This document shows positions 1-11,181 of a stretch of 64,000 nucleotides of DNA, in pieces (within the stretch, counting starts at the first letter, position 1; each line of letters opens with the position of its first letter). The DNA comes from Acidobacteriota bacterium (GTDB lineage Bacteria; Acidobacteriota; Terriglobia; Versatilivoradales; Versatilivoraceae). A program made the translations under genes and the position numbers. The DNA lies in NCBI GenBank assembly GCA_022616615.1, contig JAKEER010000513.1:78195-142194 (forward strand). Direction: 5' to 3'. The notes beneath the pieces were generated by a model, which ran no database searches, was not told where the DNA came from, and saw nothing but the letters and a program-made list of their open reading frames with translations.

Positions 1-9
1 GTTACCGGG

Positions 10-900
10 ATGTGGCCTGCCTGGAGTCGAGATACGTTCAGTGCGAACAATATCGACGGCCAGTGGCTTGAAAGGGGAGATGCCGTTGGAACTCTGCGCA
101 AGAGTTACGTGCTCGGCGAAATCGGAATTCCCCTCTGTTACAGTCAAACAAGTGCCGTCGCCACCATCCTTGCCGGCCCTTCGGTGCTGGCATTCAAGAC
201 TCAGGAATTAAGACAGATCTTTGCGGGCGGGGTTCTGATGGATGTGTCGGCATGGAATGCGCTGGACCGTCTGGGTCTGGCTAGCTGGACAGGTGTGCAG
301 CCAAGTCAAAGATACGAGCGGGACGCAATCGAGGTTCTTGCGAAACATTCCATCAATGGGAGATTTGGCGGATGGTCCCGTGACTGCCGGCAATCCTTCT
401 ACTGGCGCGAAGATGCTTACAATCTTGATCCTCAATCTGCGGGTGTTGCGGTGCTTGCGCAATTGACAGACTATTCAGGTCGAGACCTGGGACCATCGAT
501 GACAGCCTTCGAAAACGAGCTTGGTGGTCGAGTGGTTGTCATGGGTTACTTTCCCTGGACGCAGATGCACAGTCTTGCCAAGGCTACCCAGATCAAGGCA
601 GTCAGCCAATGGCTCAGTCGCGACCGTTTGCCTGCTCTCGTTGAATCTTTCGCGAAGGTCCAGATCTGGGCTCGTGAAACCGGCCCTGGCCGCATAGCAT
701 GCGTCTTGCTTAATGCCTCTCTGGACCCCTTGGAAAAGTTGACCTTGCGCTTCAGAGAGACATTCAAAGAATTCGACTGGTTAACCATTGATGGGGAGGT
801 GAGCCGGCTGCAGCCGGCACTCGCCGCGGATAGTCGCGGATTTTTCAGGACGCCTGGTTTGAAACCGTGGGGCATTTATCTTTTGAGAGCAAGGGCATGA
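10..900 (+). CDS. Hypothetical protein, possibly C-terminal part of a carbohydrate-active protein (may begin upstream of the window)
   Basis: Open frame of 296 aa with tryptophan/aromatic-rich sequence; start not certain because it is at the window edge. Confidence 0.5.
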   Translation: MWPAWSRDTFSANNIDGQWLERGDAVGTLRKSYVLGEIGIPLCYSQTSAVATILAGPSVLAFKTQELRQIFAGGVLMDVSAWNALDRLGLASWTGVQPSQRYERDAIEVLAKHSINGRFGGWSRDCRQSFYWREDAYNLDPQSAGVAVLAQLTDYSGRDLGPSMTAFENELGGRVVVMGYFPWTQMHSLAKATQIKAVSQWLSRDRLPALVESFAKVQIWARETGPGRIACVLLNASLDPLEKLTLRFRETFKEFDWLTIDGEVSRLQPALAADSRGFFRTPGLKPWGIYLLRARA

Positions 901-984
901 TGGCGCAAGCCTATCGCCCTCCGACTCGTTTTCGATTCTGCAAGGCACCGTTCAGATTTCTAAGCTACGAGGAAGGACTCCATT

Positions 985-2004
985 ATGGTTAGCCCATTTC
1001 CTAGTCCTGCCAAGAGCACCATGACTTTGCTCCGTGGCGTCTCGTTGCTTCTGTTGGGAACACTCTTCCCGGCTGGATCTGCAAGCAGCGCGAATCTGCA
1101 CGGCAAAGAGCCCTCAAAATTTGTCAACAGGTTGGTAAAGAAGGGCAGGTTAAACTCTCCGCTTGTCGAAGTGACGCCATTCGTTTTCAAAGACCGTCTT
1201 TACCGTTTGGAGAACTGGCAGAAGCAATGGGAGTTTCCCGGCTCGCCTGAAGGCAGCCGCTTTCAAGAAGATCAGGTCCGAATCCGCGATGTCGAAAGAG
1301 ACCAGCTTGTTTCCACGCCTCTGACTGGGCATGGTCTTGGGATGGCTTTTGTTTGGCAGAATCGGGTCTACGTTTTTGCTGGTAATTGGGGCAATGTGAA
1401 GAAGTGGAACATTACTGAGATCGAAATGGTTTCATCCCAAGATTTAGTTCACTGGAAGGAAGCGGTTGTCGTCTTGAAAGCCGAGCCACAGGAGAAGTTC
1501 TTCAATGTCGCCGTATGCCGTGGTGAAGGACGATTCGTTCTTTTGGTGGAATCCAACGATCCTGCCTGGCCTCCCTTCACATTCAAGTATTTTGTGTCGG
1601 ATGACCTGCTCCGTTGGCAGCCTGTCCCAGACGCGATTTACGGCAGAGACAAGTACGTAGGAGGTCCTGCGCTCTACTATGAAGGAGGCTATTATTAGAC
1701 TCTCTATTTGCAAAGCCTGGGCAAGAAACGGTACGAAACGAGAGTGACGCGCTCCAAGGATCTCGTGCATTGGCAAGATGCACCTGAAGGAAGAGCTTTT
1801 CTGACGTTCAATCTCAAACACAAGAATCTTCCTCTCCGTCCAGCAGATATTTCGGAAAGCAACGCGTCCGATGCGGAACTCTGCGAGTGGAAAGGAAAGA
1901 CGTTGGTTTACTTCACGGGCAGCGATCAGGTCATCGGCGGAGACCTGCAATGGGCGGAATTTGACGGCACACCTCGGGAGTTGCTGGAACATTTCTATGA
2001 ATAA
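985..2004 (+). pseudogene. Glycosyl-hydrolase (GH43/GH32-like five-bladed propeller) gene interrupted by an in-frame TAG at 1696-1698
   Basis: ORFs 985-1698 and 1708-2004 are in the same frame; reading through the TAG gives continuous ...YYEGGYY*TLYLQSLGKKRYETRVTRSKDLVHW...; repeated 'S.DLVHW' blade motifs on both sides. Confidence 0.7.
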
Positions 2005-2693
2005 CCAGCAGCCACCGTTCCTGCCTCGCATTGTTATCGTATTCATCAGTAATCTGGAGATCCTCAGGCATGAAGCCGGATCTCTCCGCTGAGTTCACAT
2101 TGACTCCAATTGACTCTTTTCTGCTCTCATACCAAACGGAATTCACCGAAATTCGCGATTAATCGTGTCGTAGGGGCTGGGTTGCTGGGCAGGAATTCGA
2201 CAGCGGAGAGAACACCGTGGAGACAGAGATTACTTTCCGGCGAGTGGGACACTGAAATGGCCGATGATCGTGTTCTTCGCCAAAAACCCTTCCGACTCGA
2301 TTTGAATCCAGTTCGGGGTGGTCCTGCAATTCTCAGGTGGGTGGTCTGAGAAAGGGAAGGGAGTGCCTGCGAGCGGCAAGAAACTCTGGAGCTCGCTCGT
2401 CTGCCAGACCGCGAGATTCAAGGCCACTGTGGACTTTCCGCACGCTCCCTGAATTTCGCGAAAGCAAAGGCACGCGCATACAACCGCCTCTCGAGAGAGG
2501 TTGGCTGTTCGGAAGGAGCGACTCAGTCGGGACCCATTACCGTCCGTTGATGTGGAAATGGACCACCAAAAAGACTCAGCAATAACTCAGCAGAATGCGC
2601 CGCATGGGAACGCAAGTGCCTGAAAAACAGGGTATATGCCGGATCATAAGTCGTTATTAATCTGTGTGCGTTGTGCCTTGGGCGCAGGCGGAC

Positions 2694-2721
2694 GGAGGTT
2701 CAAATCCTCACGCCCCGACCA
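2694..2721 (+). other. tRNA 3'-end-like fragment (T-arm + acceptor 3' strand + CCA)
   Basis: GGAGG-TTCAAAT-CCTCA-CGCCCCG-A-CCA; 4 of 5 T-stem pairs; no matching 5' half immediately upstream. Confidence 0.4.
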
Positions 2722-3903
2722 ACTCTGGGGACAGACGATTGGAGGGCAAACCCGGCTTCAGCGCGTCGGTTGATCCTGGTTGTTGCCGGGCGGGCTCAGC
2801 TGTCTTTTTGCCCCTCACTTATAAAGAGAGCTGCGGAAGGAAAAATGTTAATAGAAAAAAAGGGACGCTGCTGGCGCCATTGGACCGATGGAGTGCCTTT
2901 CCGCAAGGGTGGCCACGAAAGCGCGGTGAGGCTTGCGTGGTTTACTCATAAAACTACGCTAGCAATTTTCTTGATTACTTTACCGCCGTCAGCGGCGATG
3001 TGATCAAAAAACTGGTGGTACAAACACTTTGGCCTACCTCACTGACTACGATTGGTCATCTTCGAACTCATACCATCATTGGGCAACCTTCCCACCCTCG
3101 AGATCTGATGTTTTTTCGATTTCAATTCTTGTCGTTTTGAAGAACAACACTCGTATCCATCAAAGAGGCTTCGATTCCAACTTGTACCAGTCCGAAGGAA
3201 CGTTGGGAAGTACTGAGTTGGCCACTCTAATCAGTTTCGTGCACAACGCCCTGCAGCTCCGAGCACGGAACCTCAGTACATCACTCCACAATGGAAACCA
3301 ACGATGGTTGCCCTTCATCGGTCTGATGCAAGGAGGTCGTTCTGATACTCGATGGAGTTTTTGGTAGGGACCGGTGAGCGCATCAGGTCCGAACGTACAG
3401 AGCCAAGTTCTACGGTTGTCGAGAGACCACATCTCTGGTCGTGCGAGTGGCGTACAGGTCGGAAGGCCAGAGCCCTCACCTGCTTCTTGGCGAAAACTGC
3501 TTTCGCTCGTCTGCTGTTGATCCGCTCTGCAGGCCCACGAAAAAGCGGTGTTGAAAGAAACCAGATGGTCGCTTAACCGCGTCCTTTCAGCTACTGCCGA
3601 ACGACATTCATCCGCGGCTCAAGCGGCTGGGCGTTCATATCGGTGGTGAAGCCGCCGACCTTTCGGATGGCGACGATCCTTCCGGCCGGTTGCGTTGGCC
3701 GATTACTGGAGCGTCCTTGTCGAGCGAAAGGTGAGTCCTCGAACCGTGATAGTAGTCGAGGTAGCAGTTAGAAGTCGGTGGCGTGAATAACCCACTCCAA
3801 AGGTCTTCTTGTCGAGAAACGCGTCCACGGCCATCATCGCGCCGAGACTTCCGTTTCTCGCAAGCAGCTAAGACAACGCTGAGATTGTTCTCGAAGTGTA
3901 TTT

Positions 3904-3950
3904 CCTATAGAGAAACTATTATCTTGACACGAATCTAACCTCAAATCTAG
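3904..3950 (+). promoter_or_regulatory. Promoter module copy A (CCTATAGAGAAACTATTATC-TTGACA)
   Basis: Same 20-nt spacing to TTGACA as five other copies; upstream of the DUF1549 gene; -10-like TAGTAT about 18 nt downstream. Confidence 0.7.
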
Positions 3951-4019
3951 TATTAGATTTCTTTGGGAGAATTGCTTAATCAACAAACCTGCGATCTCTC
4001 GAGAACGGTCGAGGTGTCT

Positions 4020-7000
4020 ATGCGACTTTACGGAACCTTTGTAGCAACGGCCACAATGCTGACGATGTTGCCCGTCGGGGCCTCGGCGCGCGATGATTTG
4101 ACGGCCGCTGCACGAGAGTTTTTTGAGACACGGATCCGCCCGGTCTTGGTTGGAGAATGCGCTAGCTGCCACAGCGGAGAGCGGCCGCAGGGTGGCCTGC
4201 GGCTCGACTATCGTGGTGGCTGGGAACGAGGGGGCAAGTCAGGCACGCCGATCGAGCGTGGTAATGTGGACAAGAGCTTGCTCATCAGACTAATTCGCCA
4301 TGAATCCCCAGGAATGCCCATGCCGCTCGGCGGCAAGAAACTGGCGCCGGAAGTGATCGCGGCATTTGAGGAATGGGTGCGAATGGGCGCGCCTGATCCG
4401 CGAGATACCGCCGCTACAGCGCCCCCCCCGGAGCAGTCATGGGATTCGCTTTTAGGTGACCGGCGGCGGTGGTGGAGCCTGCAACCAGTGGTGCGCCCGG
4501 CGGTTCCTTCGGTCAAGCAATTCAGGTGGTCGAAGCGTGCGGTCGACCGGTTCATTCTGGCAAAGCTGGAAGCGAGAGGTCTTGTCCCCGCACCACGAAC
4601 CGAACGCGCCACGCTGCTGCGGCGTCTAAATTACGTTCTAACCGGTCTGCCACCCACCCCCGAAGAAGTGGACGCCTTCGTTCGCGACCGCAATCCAGCA
4701 GCGTACTTGATGGCGGTGGACCGGCTGTTGGCTTCGCCCCACTTTGGCGAGCGCTGGGCGCGGCACTGGATGGACGTTATCGGCTACAGCGACACGTATG
4801 GCGTGGAGTGGGATATTCCGGTAAAGGGAGCCTGGCGTTTCCGCGACTACTTGATTCGTGCGTTTAACGCCGATGTCCCGTTCGATCAATTGGTGCGCGA
4901 ACAGATCGCTGGTGATCTCATCCCTCAGCCACGAATCGACCCCAAAGAACAGATCAACGAGTCGCTGATTGGACCGATGTTCTTTCAGATGGGCGAAAAA
5001 TCCCACAACGACAGCCTGCGTTTCAACGGAATCCACCAGCAGATGTTGAGCAGCAAAATCGACGTGTTTTCCAAGGCGTTTCAGGGAACGACCGTGGCGT
5101 GCTCGCGCTGCCATGACCACAAATTCGAGGCTATCTCGCAGCGGGACTACTATGCCTTGGCGGGCATTCTTATGAGTTCCCGTTGGGTTACCAATACGCT
5201 CGACACACCACAGCGCAACCGGGAGGTGCTCGAACAACTTGTGGCCATCAAACCGAAGCTTCACCCGGTGCTGGCGGACTGGTGGTTTGAAGAAGCAGAT
5301 CAGATTCTCCGGTATTTGCTGGCCGGGCAGGCTTGCATCAACAGTGACACCGACGCTCAAAAACTTTCCGAAGGTCTGGACTCTGATCGTTTGGCCGCAA
5401 CAAAAAAGGCGCTGACGGTCTCCGTCGGCGTGAAACCGCCGATAGAGGATGCCCTCTACCCGTGGTTTGAACTGCAGCAGGCGGCCAGCAACAGTAAGTC
5501 TCTGGAGAGTGTGTGGCGGGAACTTGCGGAAATGTATCTGCGAACCCGCGAGGAGCGGATCGCCGCCAACGCTCGTGACTACACCCTGATCGCCGACTTC
5601 CGCCACGGGATTCCCGCCGGGTGGTCGGTGGACGGTGTTGGTCTGCGCCAAGGGCCCGTGTCTAACGGCGAACTGGCAGTGTCTATAGACGGTCCCTATG
5701 CGATAACAAGACTGCTCTCTGCCGGTCTTGCCACAGATGGGATGTCGCCGCGGCTCAACGGCGCAGTCCGCACGCCGTACCTGAACCCGTCCGGCCCCCA
5801 GCGGGTGAGTCTGGAGTTGAGTGGGGGGGATTTCGCCACGCATCGCCAAGTTGTCGATAATGCCTTCCTCACCGAGCGGCAAGTGTATCTAACGAACAAG
5901 AGCTTTTATTGGGTGGAGCTGTCGATCTGGGAGGATAAACAAACCCGCGACGGGCTGACGCCGGACGAGAAAGCCGAAATGCGCATCTTCGCTGAAGTAG
6001 CAACGAAGGCGTCGAACCCTAACTTTCCACCACGCGTGGGTTTGGGCGGGAAACTCACTAAAGAACAGGAGCATGACGCGCGCAGTTGGTTCAGCATCGG
6101 TCGGGTGATGCTTCACGACAAAGCCGGTCCCCCGGCTGACGAACTTGCCCGTTTTGCGAACTTGTTCTCCGGCGGCACCCCCACCGACCTTTCCGCTGCT
6201 GCGAACCGCTACGGCGACTGGCTCGCCACGGCGCTTACCGACTGGAGGCAAGGCCGCGCAGACGAAGAAGATGTCCGGCTCATCAATTGGATGCTCGATA
6301 GCGGCTTACTGCCTAATAAGATGGACGCGCGGCCCGCGGTGCGCGACTTGGTCGCCTCATACCGTAATGCTGAGAAGCAGTTGGCCGAACCGGAGACGGT
6401 GAATGGGATGGCGGACCTGGACGAGGGTCGGGACTACCGCCTAAACATTCGGGGTGTTTATGAAGATCTCGGTGAACGTGTGCCGCGCGGCTATCTGGAA
6501 GTTCTCACGGGTCGCCGTGATGGCCTTGGCACCAATGGAAGCGGCAGACTGCAATTGGCTGACTTGATCGCCAGTCCGAAAAACCCGCTAACAGCTCGAG
6601 TCTTTGTCAACCGCGTGTGGCATTGGGTATTCGGAACCGGCATTGTCGCCACACCCGATGATTTCGGACACTTAGGCGAACCGCCGTCACATCCGGAAAT
6701 GCTCGATTATCTCGCGGACTCGTTTGTGAAGAGAGGCTGGTCATTGAAGAAACTGGTTCGCATGCTCGTGACTAGCGAAACTTTCCAGCAGTCGGGGCAA
6801 ATCAGCGTAGGAGGCCGAGCGGCTGACCCTCTCAATCGCCTTCTTCATCACTACCCACTTCGGCGTCTGGACGCAGAATCAGTGCAAGACTACCTGCTAT
6901 GGGTTTCCACTCGGCTAAACCCTCGCCTGTTCGGCGATCCGATCAATCCTGCACGAACGAAGGAAGATCCGACTAAACGTTTGTTTTCCGGGCCGGTTGA

Positions 7001-7436
7001 CGCTGACGGTCGCCGGTCTATCTATGTGAAAATGACCATCATGGACCCACCCAAGTTTTTGGCAACATTCAACCAGCCAAGCCCGAAGATTCTCACCGGC
7101 AGGCGTGATGTCACCAACGTGCCTGCACAAGCGTTGGCTCTGTTGAATGACCCATTCGTTACCGCACAGGCCGAATACTGGGCGCGCCAACTTATCGTCT
7201 CACCGCACTCAACACCTGAAGAGCGGTTGACGGCCATGTTCCGGCGTGCGTTCGGGCGTGCTCCGAGCACATGGGAATTGACGCGCTGGACCAAGGCGGT
7301 CCGGGACATGGCATTGGCTTATCGGGATAGTCCTGGATTGGCTCCCAAATCGGACGAAATCATGCAGTCACTACCGGTCTGGAAGAGTACGGCGCACGCA
7401 ATCTTCAACACCAAGGAGTTCCTCTATGTCCGCTAA
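4020..7436 (+). CDS. PSD1-type cytochrome c / DUF1549-DUF1553 domain protein
   Basis: Signal peptide-like N-terminus, CxxCH (ECASCHSG), CSRCHDHKFE, FVNRVWHWVFG..., YDLADSFVKRGWSLKKL-type motifs; start moved to ATG 4020 in frame of ORF 3963-7436. Confidence 0.88.
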   Translation: MRLYGTFVATATMLTMLPVGASARDDLTAAAREFFETRIRPVLVGECASCHSGERPQGGLRLDYRGGWERGGKSGTPIERGNVDKSLLIRLIRHESPGMPMPLGGKKLAPEVIAAFEEWVRMGAPDPRDTAATAPPPEQSWDSLLGDRRRWWSLQPVVRPAVPSVKQFRWSKRAVDRFILAKLEARGLVPAPRTERATLLRRLNYVLTGLPPTPEEVDAFVRDRNPAAYLMAVDRLLASPHFGERWARHWMDVIGYSDTYGVEWDIPVKGAWRFRDYLIRAFNADVPFDQLVREQIAGDLIPQPRIDPKEQINESLIGPMFFQMGEKSHNDSLRFNGIHQQMLSSKIDVFSKAFQGTTVACSRCHDHKFEAISQRDYYALAGILMSSRWVTNTLDTPQRNREVLEQLVAIKPKLHPVLADWWFEEADQILRYLLAGQACINSDTDAQKLSEGLDSDRLAATKKALTVSVGVKPPIEDALYPWFELQQAASNSKSLESVWRELAEMYLRTREERIAANARDYTLIADFRHGIPAGWSVDGVGLRQGPVSNGELAVSIDGPYAITRLLSAGLATDGMSPRLNGAVRTPYLNPSGPQRVSLELSGGDFATHRQVVDNAFLTERQVYLTNKSFYWVELSIWEDKQTRDGLTPDEKAEMRIFAEVATKASNPNFPPRVGLGGKLTKEQEHDARSWFSIGRVMLHDKAGPPADELARFANLFSGGTPTDLSAAANRYGDWLATALTDWRQGRADEEDVRLINWMLDSGLLPNKMDARPAVRDLVASYRNAEKQLAEPETVNGMADLDEGRDYRLNIRGVYEDLGERVPRGYLEVLTGRRDGLGTNGSGRLQLADLIASPKNPLTARVFVNRVWHWVFGTGIVATPDDFGHLGEPPSHPEMLDYLADSFVKRGWSLKKLVRMLVTSETFQQSGQISVGGRAADPLNRLLHHYPLRRLDAESVQDYLLWVSTRLNPRLFGDPINPARTKEDPTKRLFSGPVDADGRRSIYVKMTIMDPPKFLATFNQPSPKILTGRRDVTNVPAQALALLNDPFVTAQAEYWARQLIVSPHSTPEERLTAMFRRAFGRAPSTWELTRWTKAVRDMALAYRDSPGLAPKSDEIMQSLPVWKSTAHAIFNTKEFLYVR

Positions 7437-8859
7437 AATTCCGTTTGCTTCTTTTCCGATGACGCGCCGCGAGTGGCTGCGCCAATCATCCAACGGATTT
7501 GGCATGCTTGCTCTTTCCGCCCTGATGGCTGAACAGGCGCGCGGGGCGCACTCGGCCACCAAGGCGATTAGGCCGCACTTTCCTCCAAAAGCCAAGAGCG
7601 TGATCATGTGCTTTATGGACGGGGGCCCCAGCCACGTGGACACTTTCGATCCGAAGCCACTCCTGAAAAAGCGTCAGGGCGAGAAGATCGGCCAGTCAGC
7701 GGTTTCGACCAAATCGCAATCTACACCGGACCGCGTCTGGCTGGGCAGCCCCTGGGAATTTCGTCAGCGCGGGCAAAGCGGTCTTTGGGTCAGCGATCTG
7801 CTACCGCACATTGCGAATGTCGCCGACGAGTTATGTGTGGTTCGATCTATTGTGGGACTACAGCCGGTGCACGCCCAGCAAAATTTGCTCTTTCATACCG
7901 GGCGGCCAACGGGTAGTGCACCTACTTTCGGTTCGTGGGTGTCCTATGGTCTCGGCAATCCGTCGGACAATCTTCCGAACTATATGCTTCTCTTCAGCGA
8001 ATGGGTCCCCAACGGAGGCCTTGAGAACTTCTCAAGTGCGTTCTTGCCCGCAACCCACGCACCCACCGTTCTACGCACACAAGGTGTACCGATGGACAAC
8101 ATTGTTCCCTCTGATCCAGCCACGGTGCAGGAACAGAAGCTCGCTCTGCTCAGTGATCAGGATGCAGCCTTTGCACGGGCGACCGGCGACGATGCCATCG
8201 AGTCGGCCATTAAGAACTATGAAACAGCGTTTCGCCTTCAAGCGATGATTCCGGAACTGGCCGACGTGAGCGGAGAATCCGAGGCGACTCGCCGAATGTA
8301 CGGCCTCGATGCGGACAATGATGCCAAGAAGGGTTATGGCCTCCAGTGCCTCCGTGCGCGGCGTCTAGTGGAGGCTGGCGTGCGATTTGTCGAGATCACC
8401 TGTCCGCTGACCCACCCGAACAACGGGCCGTGGGACCAGCATCAAAACCTGAAAAAGTATCATGAAGAGAACGCGATGATCATGGATCAGGGCGTCGCGG
8501 CTCTCATCAAGGACCTGAAACAAAGGGGACTCCTGGACTCAACCGTCGTCTTGTGGGCAGGAGAAATGGGACGTACCCCCCACACCCCTAAAATTACCGA
8601 GACGGTTGGGCGCGACCACCACGTGAACGGCTACTCGATCTTCGTCGCGGGCGGCGGATTCAAGCGAGGCGTCACGTACGGGAGTACTGATGAGTTCGGA
8701 AACAGCGTGGCGGAACAGCCGGCTACAATTCACGACATTCATGCAACCATCCTGCACCAACTTGGCCTCGATCACCAACGGCTGACCTTTCGGTTCGGAG
8801 GCCGCGACATGAGCCTCACCGACGTTCACGGCCACCTGATCCACGAACTCCTGGCATAA
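7426..8859 (+). CDS. DUF1501 domain-containing (sulfatase-like superfamily) secreted protein
   Basis: MTRREWLRQSS... Tat-like signal, FMDGGPSHVDTFDPKP, GRTPHTPK...GRDHHVNGYSIFVAGGG; overlaps the DUF1549 gene. Confidence 0.88.
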   Translation: MSAKIPFASFPMTRREWLRQSSNGFGMLALSALMAEQARGAHSATKAIRPHFPPKAKSVIMCFMDGGPSHVDTFDPKPLLKKRQGEKIGQSAVSTKSQSTPDRVWLGSPWEFRQRGQSGLWVSDLLPHIANVADELCVVRSIVGLQPVHAQQNLLFHTGRPTGSAPTFGSWVSYGLGNPSDNLPNYMLLFSEWVPNGGLENFSSAFLPATHAPTVLRTQGVPMDNIVPSDPATVQEQKLALLSDQDAAFARATGDDAIESAIKNYETAFRLQAMIPELADVSGESEATRRMYGLDADNDAKKGYGLQCLRARRLVEAGVRFVEITCPLTHPNNGPWDQHQNLKKYHEENAMIMDQGVAALIKDLKQRGLLDSTVVLWAGEMGRTPHTPKITETVGRDHHVNGYSIFVAGGGFKRGVTYGSTDEFGNSVAEQPATIHDIHATILHQLGLDHQRLTFRFGGRDMSLTDVHGHLIHELLA

Positions 8860-8969
8860 GCCAAGTCTGTTGCTGGAGCCGTTTTACGATTGAGGAAACT
8901 GGGCCACGCATCTATAAGTTATAAGTCAGCTTCTTTCTCTCAAGAGTTTGGAATCGTCGAGGCTACGGA

Positions 8970-10007
8970 ATGATCGTGCATTCTGAATTCGCAGAAGGAA
9001 TCCTTTGGGTTCTGCTGAGTGCCTTCGGAAACGGTTCGTTTGGGCTGTTCCTTAAGTACAACCGCGATTGGAAGTGGGAACACATGTGGTTGATTTACTC
9101 TCTATTAGCCATGGTCGTGATCCCATGGACGATGGGCTTCGCGACAGTCCCAGGTTTGCCTCAAATCCTCGGTTCAGTGCGCGATGCCGACCTCGCCCTT
9201 GTGTTTCTTTACGGCTTGGGATGGGGAGTGGGCGCAGTGCTCTATGGATTGGCGTTGAATATGGTGGGGCTAGCTCTCACTTATGCCATCGCGGGAGGAC
9301 TCGCGACGGCCTGCGGCTCTCTGTTGCCATTGGTCTTACTGCATCCTCTGGAATTGCTGACGATGCGGGGACTTATGATTATAGGTGGAGTCTCTCTCAT
9401 TGTAATCGGAGTGGGAATATCCTCCTGGGCAGCCCACCTGAAAGCGACAGCTTTCACACGAAAGTCTGGCGATGTCTTGGCGCTTTCGGAGCGGAGAAGT
9501 CTATTTTCCGGCATTCTCGTGGCCATCGCTGCAGGACTATTGACTTCCATGTTGAACCTTAGCTTCGCGTATGGAGCTCCTTTAGGAAAAATCGCGGTGA
9601 ACCACGGAACCCATCCGTTGTTTGCAGCAAACCTTATATGGATTGTGGCTTTACCCGCTGGCTTTCTTGCAAACGCTGCATATTGTGCTCATTTGATTCG
9701 CAAGGGACAGTCGTGGAGCCTCTTTTCCAGTCACTGGACCCCTTTTGGCCTCGCTCTTGGCATGGCGCTGCTGTGGTCAGCCGGATACATTTTCTATGGT
9801 TTTGCAGGCTCGAAACTTGGTGAACTAGCGGCTGTGGTGGGGTGGCCATTGATGTCGTCCCTGACGATCTTGACCGCGAACTTCTGGGGTGCAGTTTCCG
9901 GTGAATGGGCTAGGAGCGGGACAAAACCCCGCCTCGTGATGAGTGGTGCTGTATTCTTGCTCTGTGTGGGAATGTTTATCGTTGGGGGGGCTGAATCTGG
10001 CAGGTGA
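8970..10007 (+). CDS. RhaT-like L-rhamnose/proton symporter family transporter
   Basis: ~10 TM hydrophobic protein, SGxFGLFLKYNRDWKWEHMWL..., GLGWGVGAVLYG; paralogous to 57736-58749. Confidence 0.8.
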   Translation: MIVHSEFAEGILWVLLSAFGNGSFGLFLKYNRDWKWEHMWLIYSLLAMVVIPWTMGFATVPGLPQILGSVRDADLALVFLYGLGWGVGAVLYGLALNMVGLALTYAIAGGLATACGSLLPLVLLHPLELLTMRGLMIIGGVSLIVIGVGISSWAAHLKATAFTRKSGDVLALSERRSLFSGILVAIAAGLLTSMLNLSFAYGAPLGKIAVNHGTHPLFAANLIWIVALPAGFLANAAYCAHLIRKGQSWSLFSSHWTPFGLALGMALLWSAGYIFYGFAGSKLGELAAVVGWPLMSSLTILTANFWGAVSGEWARSGTKPRLVMSGAVFLLCVGMFIVGGAESGR

Positions 10008-10209
10008 TTGTTTACACGCGTCTCGACCGCGTTTCGGGCCAGAAAGCATGAAGTGAACTGGCGTTGCCCAACTGTTTGGCAAGGCGAGTTCTGTCTTGCC
10101 GATGGCACGATGCTGGTGGACTTGTTTCGCACCATGTATGAGGTGCTCCGCCAGAGGAGCAGAACCAATGCCCTTAGTCGCGCGCCAGGTTCTATCTGAG
10201 GAGTTCTTT

Positions 10210-11181
10210 ATGAGATTGAATCGACCTGTTTCAGCTCTCTTCGGTCTGCTTGCCGTGTTGTGTGGTGTCCATACTGGGGGCACACCATCAGCAAAAGCTG
10301 TTCTGCCCCATCGCCTATTGCTCGTTGCCAGCGAGGGATTATATATAATGGAGCGAGACGGTTCCTGCTCCTGGTCCTACAACGTGCCTCGCATCAATGG
10401 GCGTAGCAACTTGGAGTTTGACGACCTTGTGTACGACGGGCAGGCGCTTTCGGACGGCCACTTCCTGTATGCTGCGCACCGATATGTCCGTGAAGTGGAT
10501 CACGATGGGAAGACTTTGTGGGAGTACCGGGTGACCGGCGCGCATGAGGTGAAATCTTTTGCGTTGGGACCGGATGGCACCGTGGCTGTGCCGCACAGTG
10601 GCGAACAAGCCATCCTCGAACTGGAACGGGGCACCGGGCGTGAACTCAAACGCATTCCACTGCCGGCTGAAGGAAGCTATCATACTCGCTACAACCTGCT
10701 GCGTCTCACGCCGGAGGGTACATATCTCCTGGCGCTGGTCGCGGAAAAGCGTTGTGTGGAAGTGGACCGTTCCGGTAAGGTGCTGCGGTCATTCGCCGTT
10801 CCTGGTAGACCTACTGTGGCCCGAAGACTACCAGACGGCAGTACCGTGGTCAGCGGCGAGTTTGGCATCCGGCGTTTTGGAGCCGACGGAGCAAAGCAGT
10901 GGAGCTTTGACCAGGCTGATACGGCGGGGCAGTTCTTGCTGATGTGGCCGTACGGCACAATACCATTGGAAGGCGGACGGCTCATGGTGGTGAATTCCGA
11001 TTGGCACTACAAGGAAGCAGGCTCGAACCGCGTACCACTGTTCATCGTAGGCGAAGACAAGCGGGTCGAATGGAGTCTGGACGTCAAGGCGTTCGAGCCG
11101 TGGAAAAAGAGCGAGACGGAGCCCCGTTCTGGGCTAAAGGAACACCGCCTCATGGTTGTCCAGTTGCTCACCGACAAATGA
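10210..11181 (+). CDS. Secreted beta-propeller (PQQ-like repeat) protein
   Basis: MRLNRPVSALFGLLAVLCG signal peptide; repeated 'G..LW.Y', 'VEVDRSGKVLRSF' propeller motifs. Confidence 0.7.
   Translation: MRLNRPVSALFGLLAVLCGVHTGGTPSAKAVLPHRLLLVASEGLYIMERDGSCSWSYNVPRINGRSNLEFDDLVYDGQALSDGHFLYAAHRYVREVDHDGKTLWEYRVTGAHEVKSFALGPDGTVAVPHSGEQAILELERGTGRELKRIPLPAEGSYHTRYNLLRLTPEGTYLLALVAEKRCVEVDRSGKVLRSFAVPGRPTVARRLPDGSTVVSGEFGIRRFGADGAKQWSFDQADTAGQFLLMWPYGTIPLEGGRLMVVNSDWHYKEAGSNRVPLFIVGEDKRVEWSLDVKAFEPWKKSETEPRSGLKEHRLMVVQLLTDK

Noticed and set aside
1696-1698. TAG as a recoded (pyrrolysine) codon
   Set aside because: No Pyl machinery seen and the family does not use it; a nonsense mutation or sequencing error is simpler.
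2641-2721. Complete tRNA gene (CATAA anticodon-like segment upstream of the T-arm)
   Set aside because: Anticodon stem, D-arm and acceptor 5' strand do not pair; only the 3' end is tRNA-like.
4638-5882. 414-aa minus-strand ORF
   Set aside because: Antisense to the DUF1549 gene; no signal, motif or RBS support.
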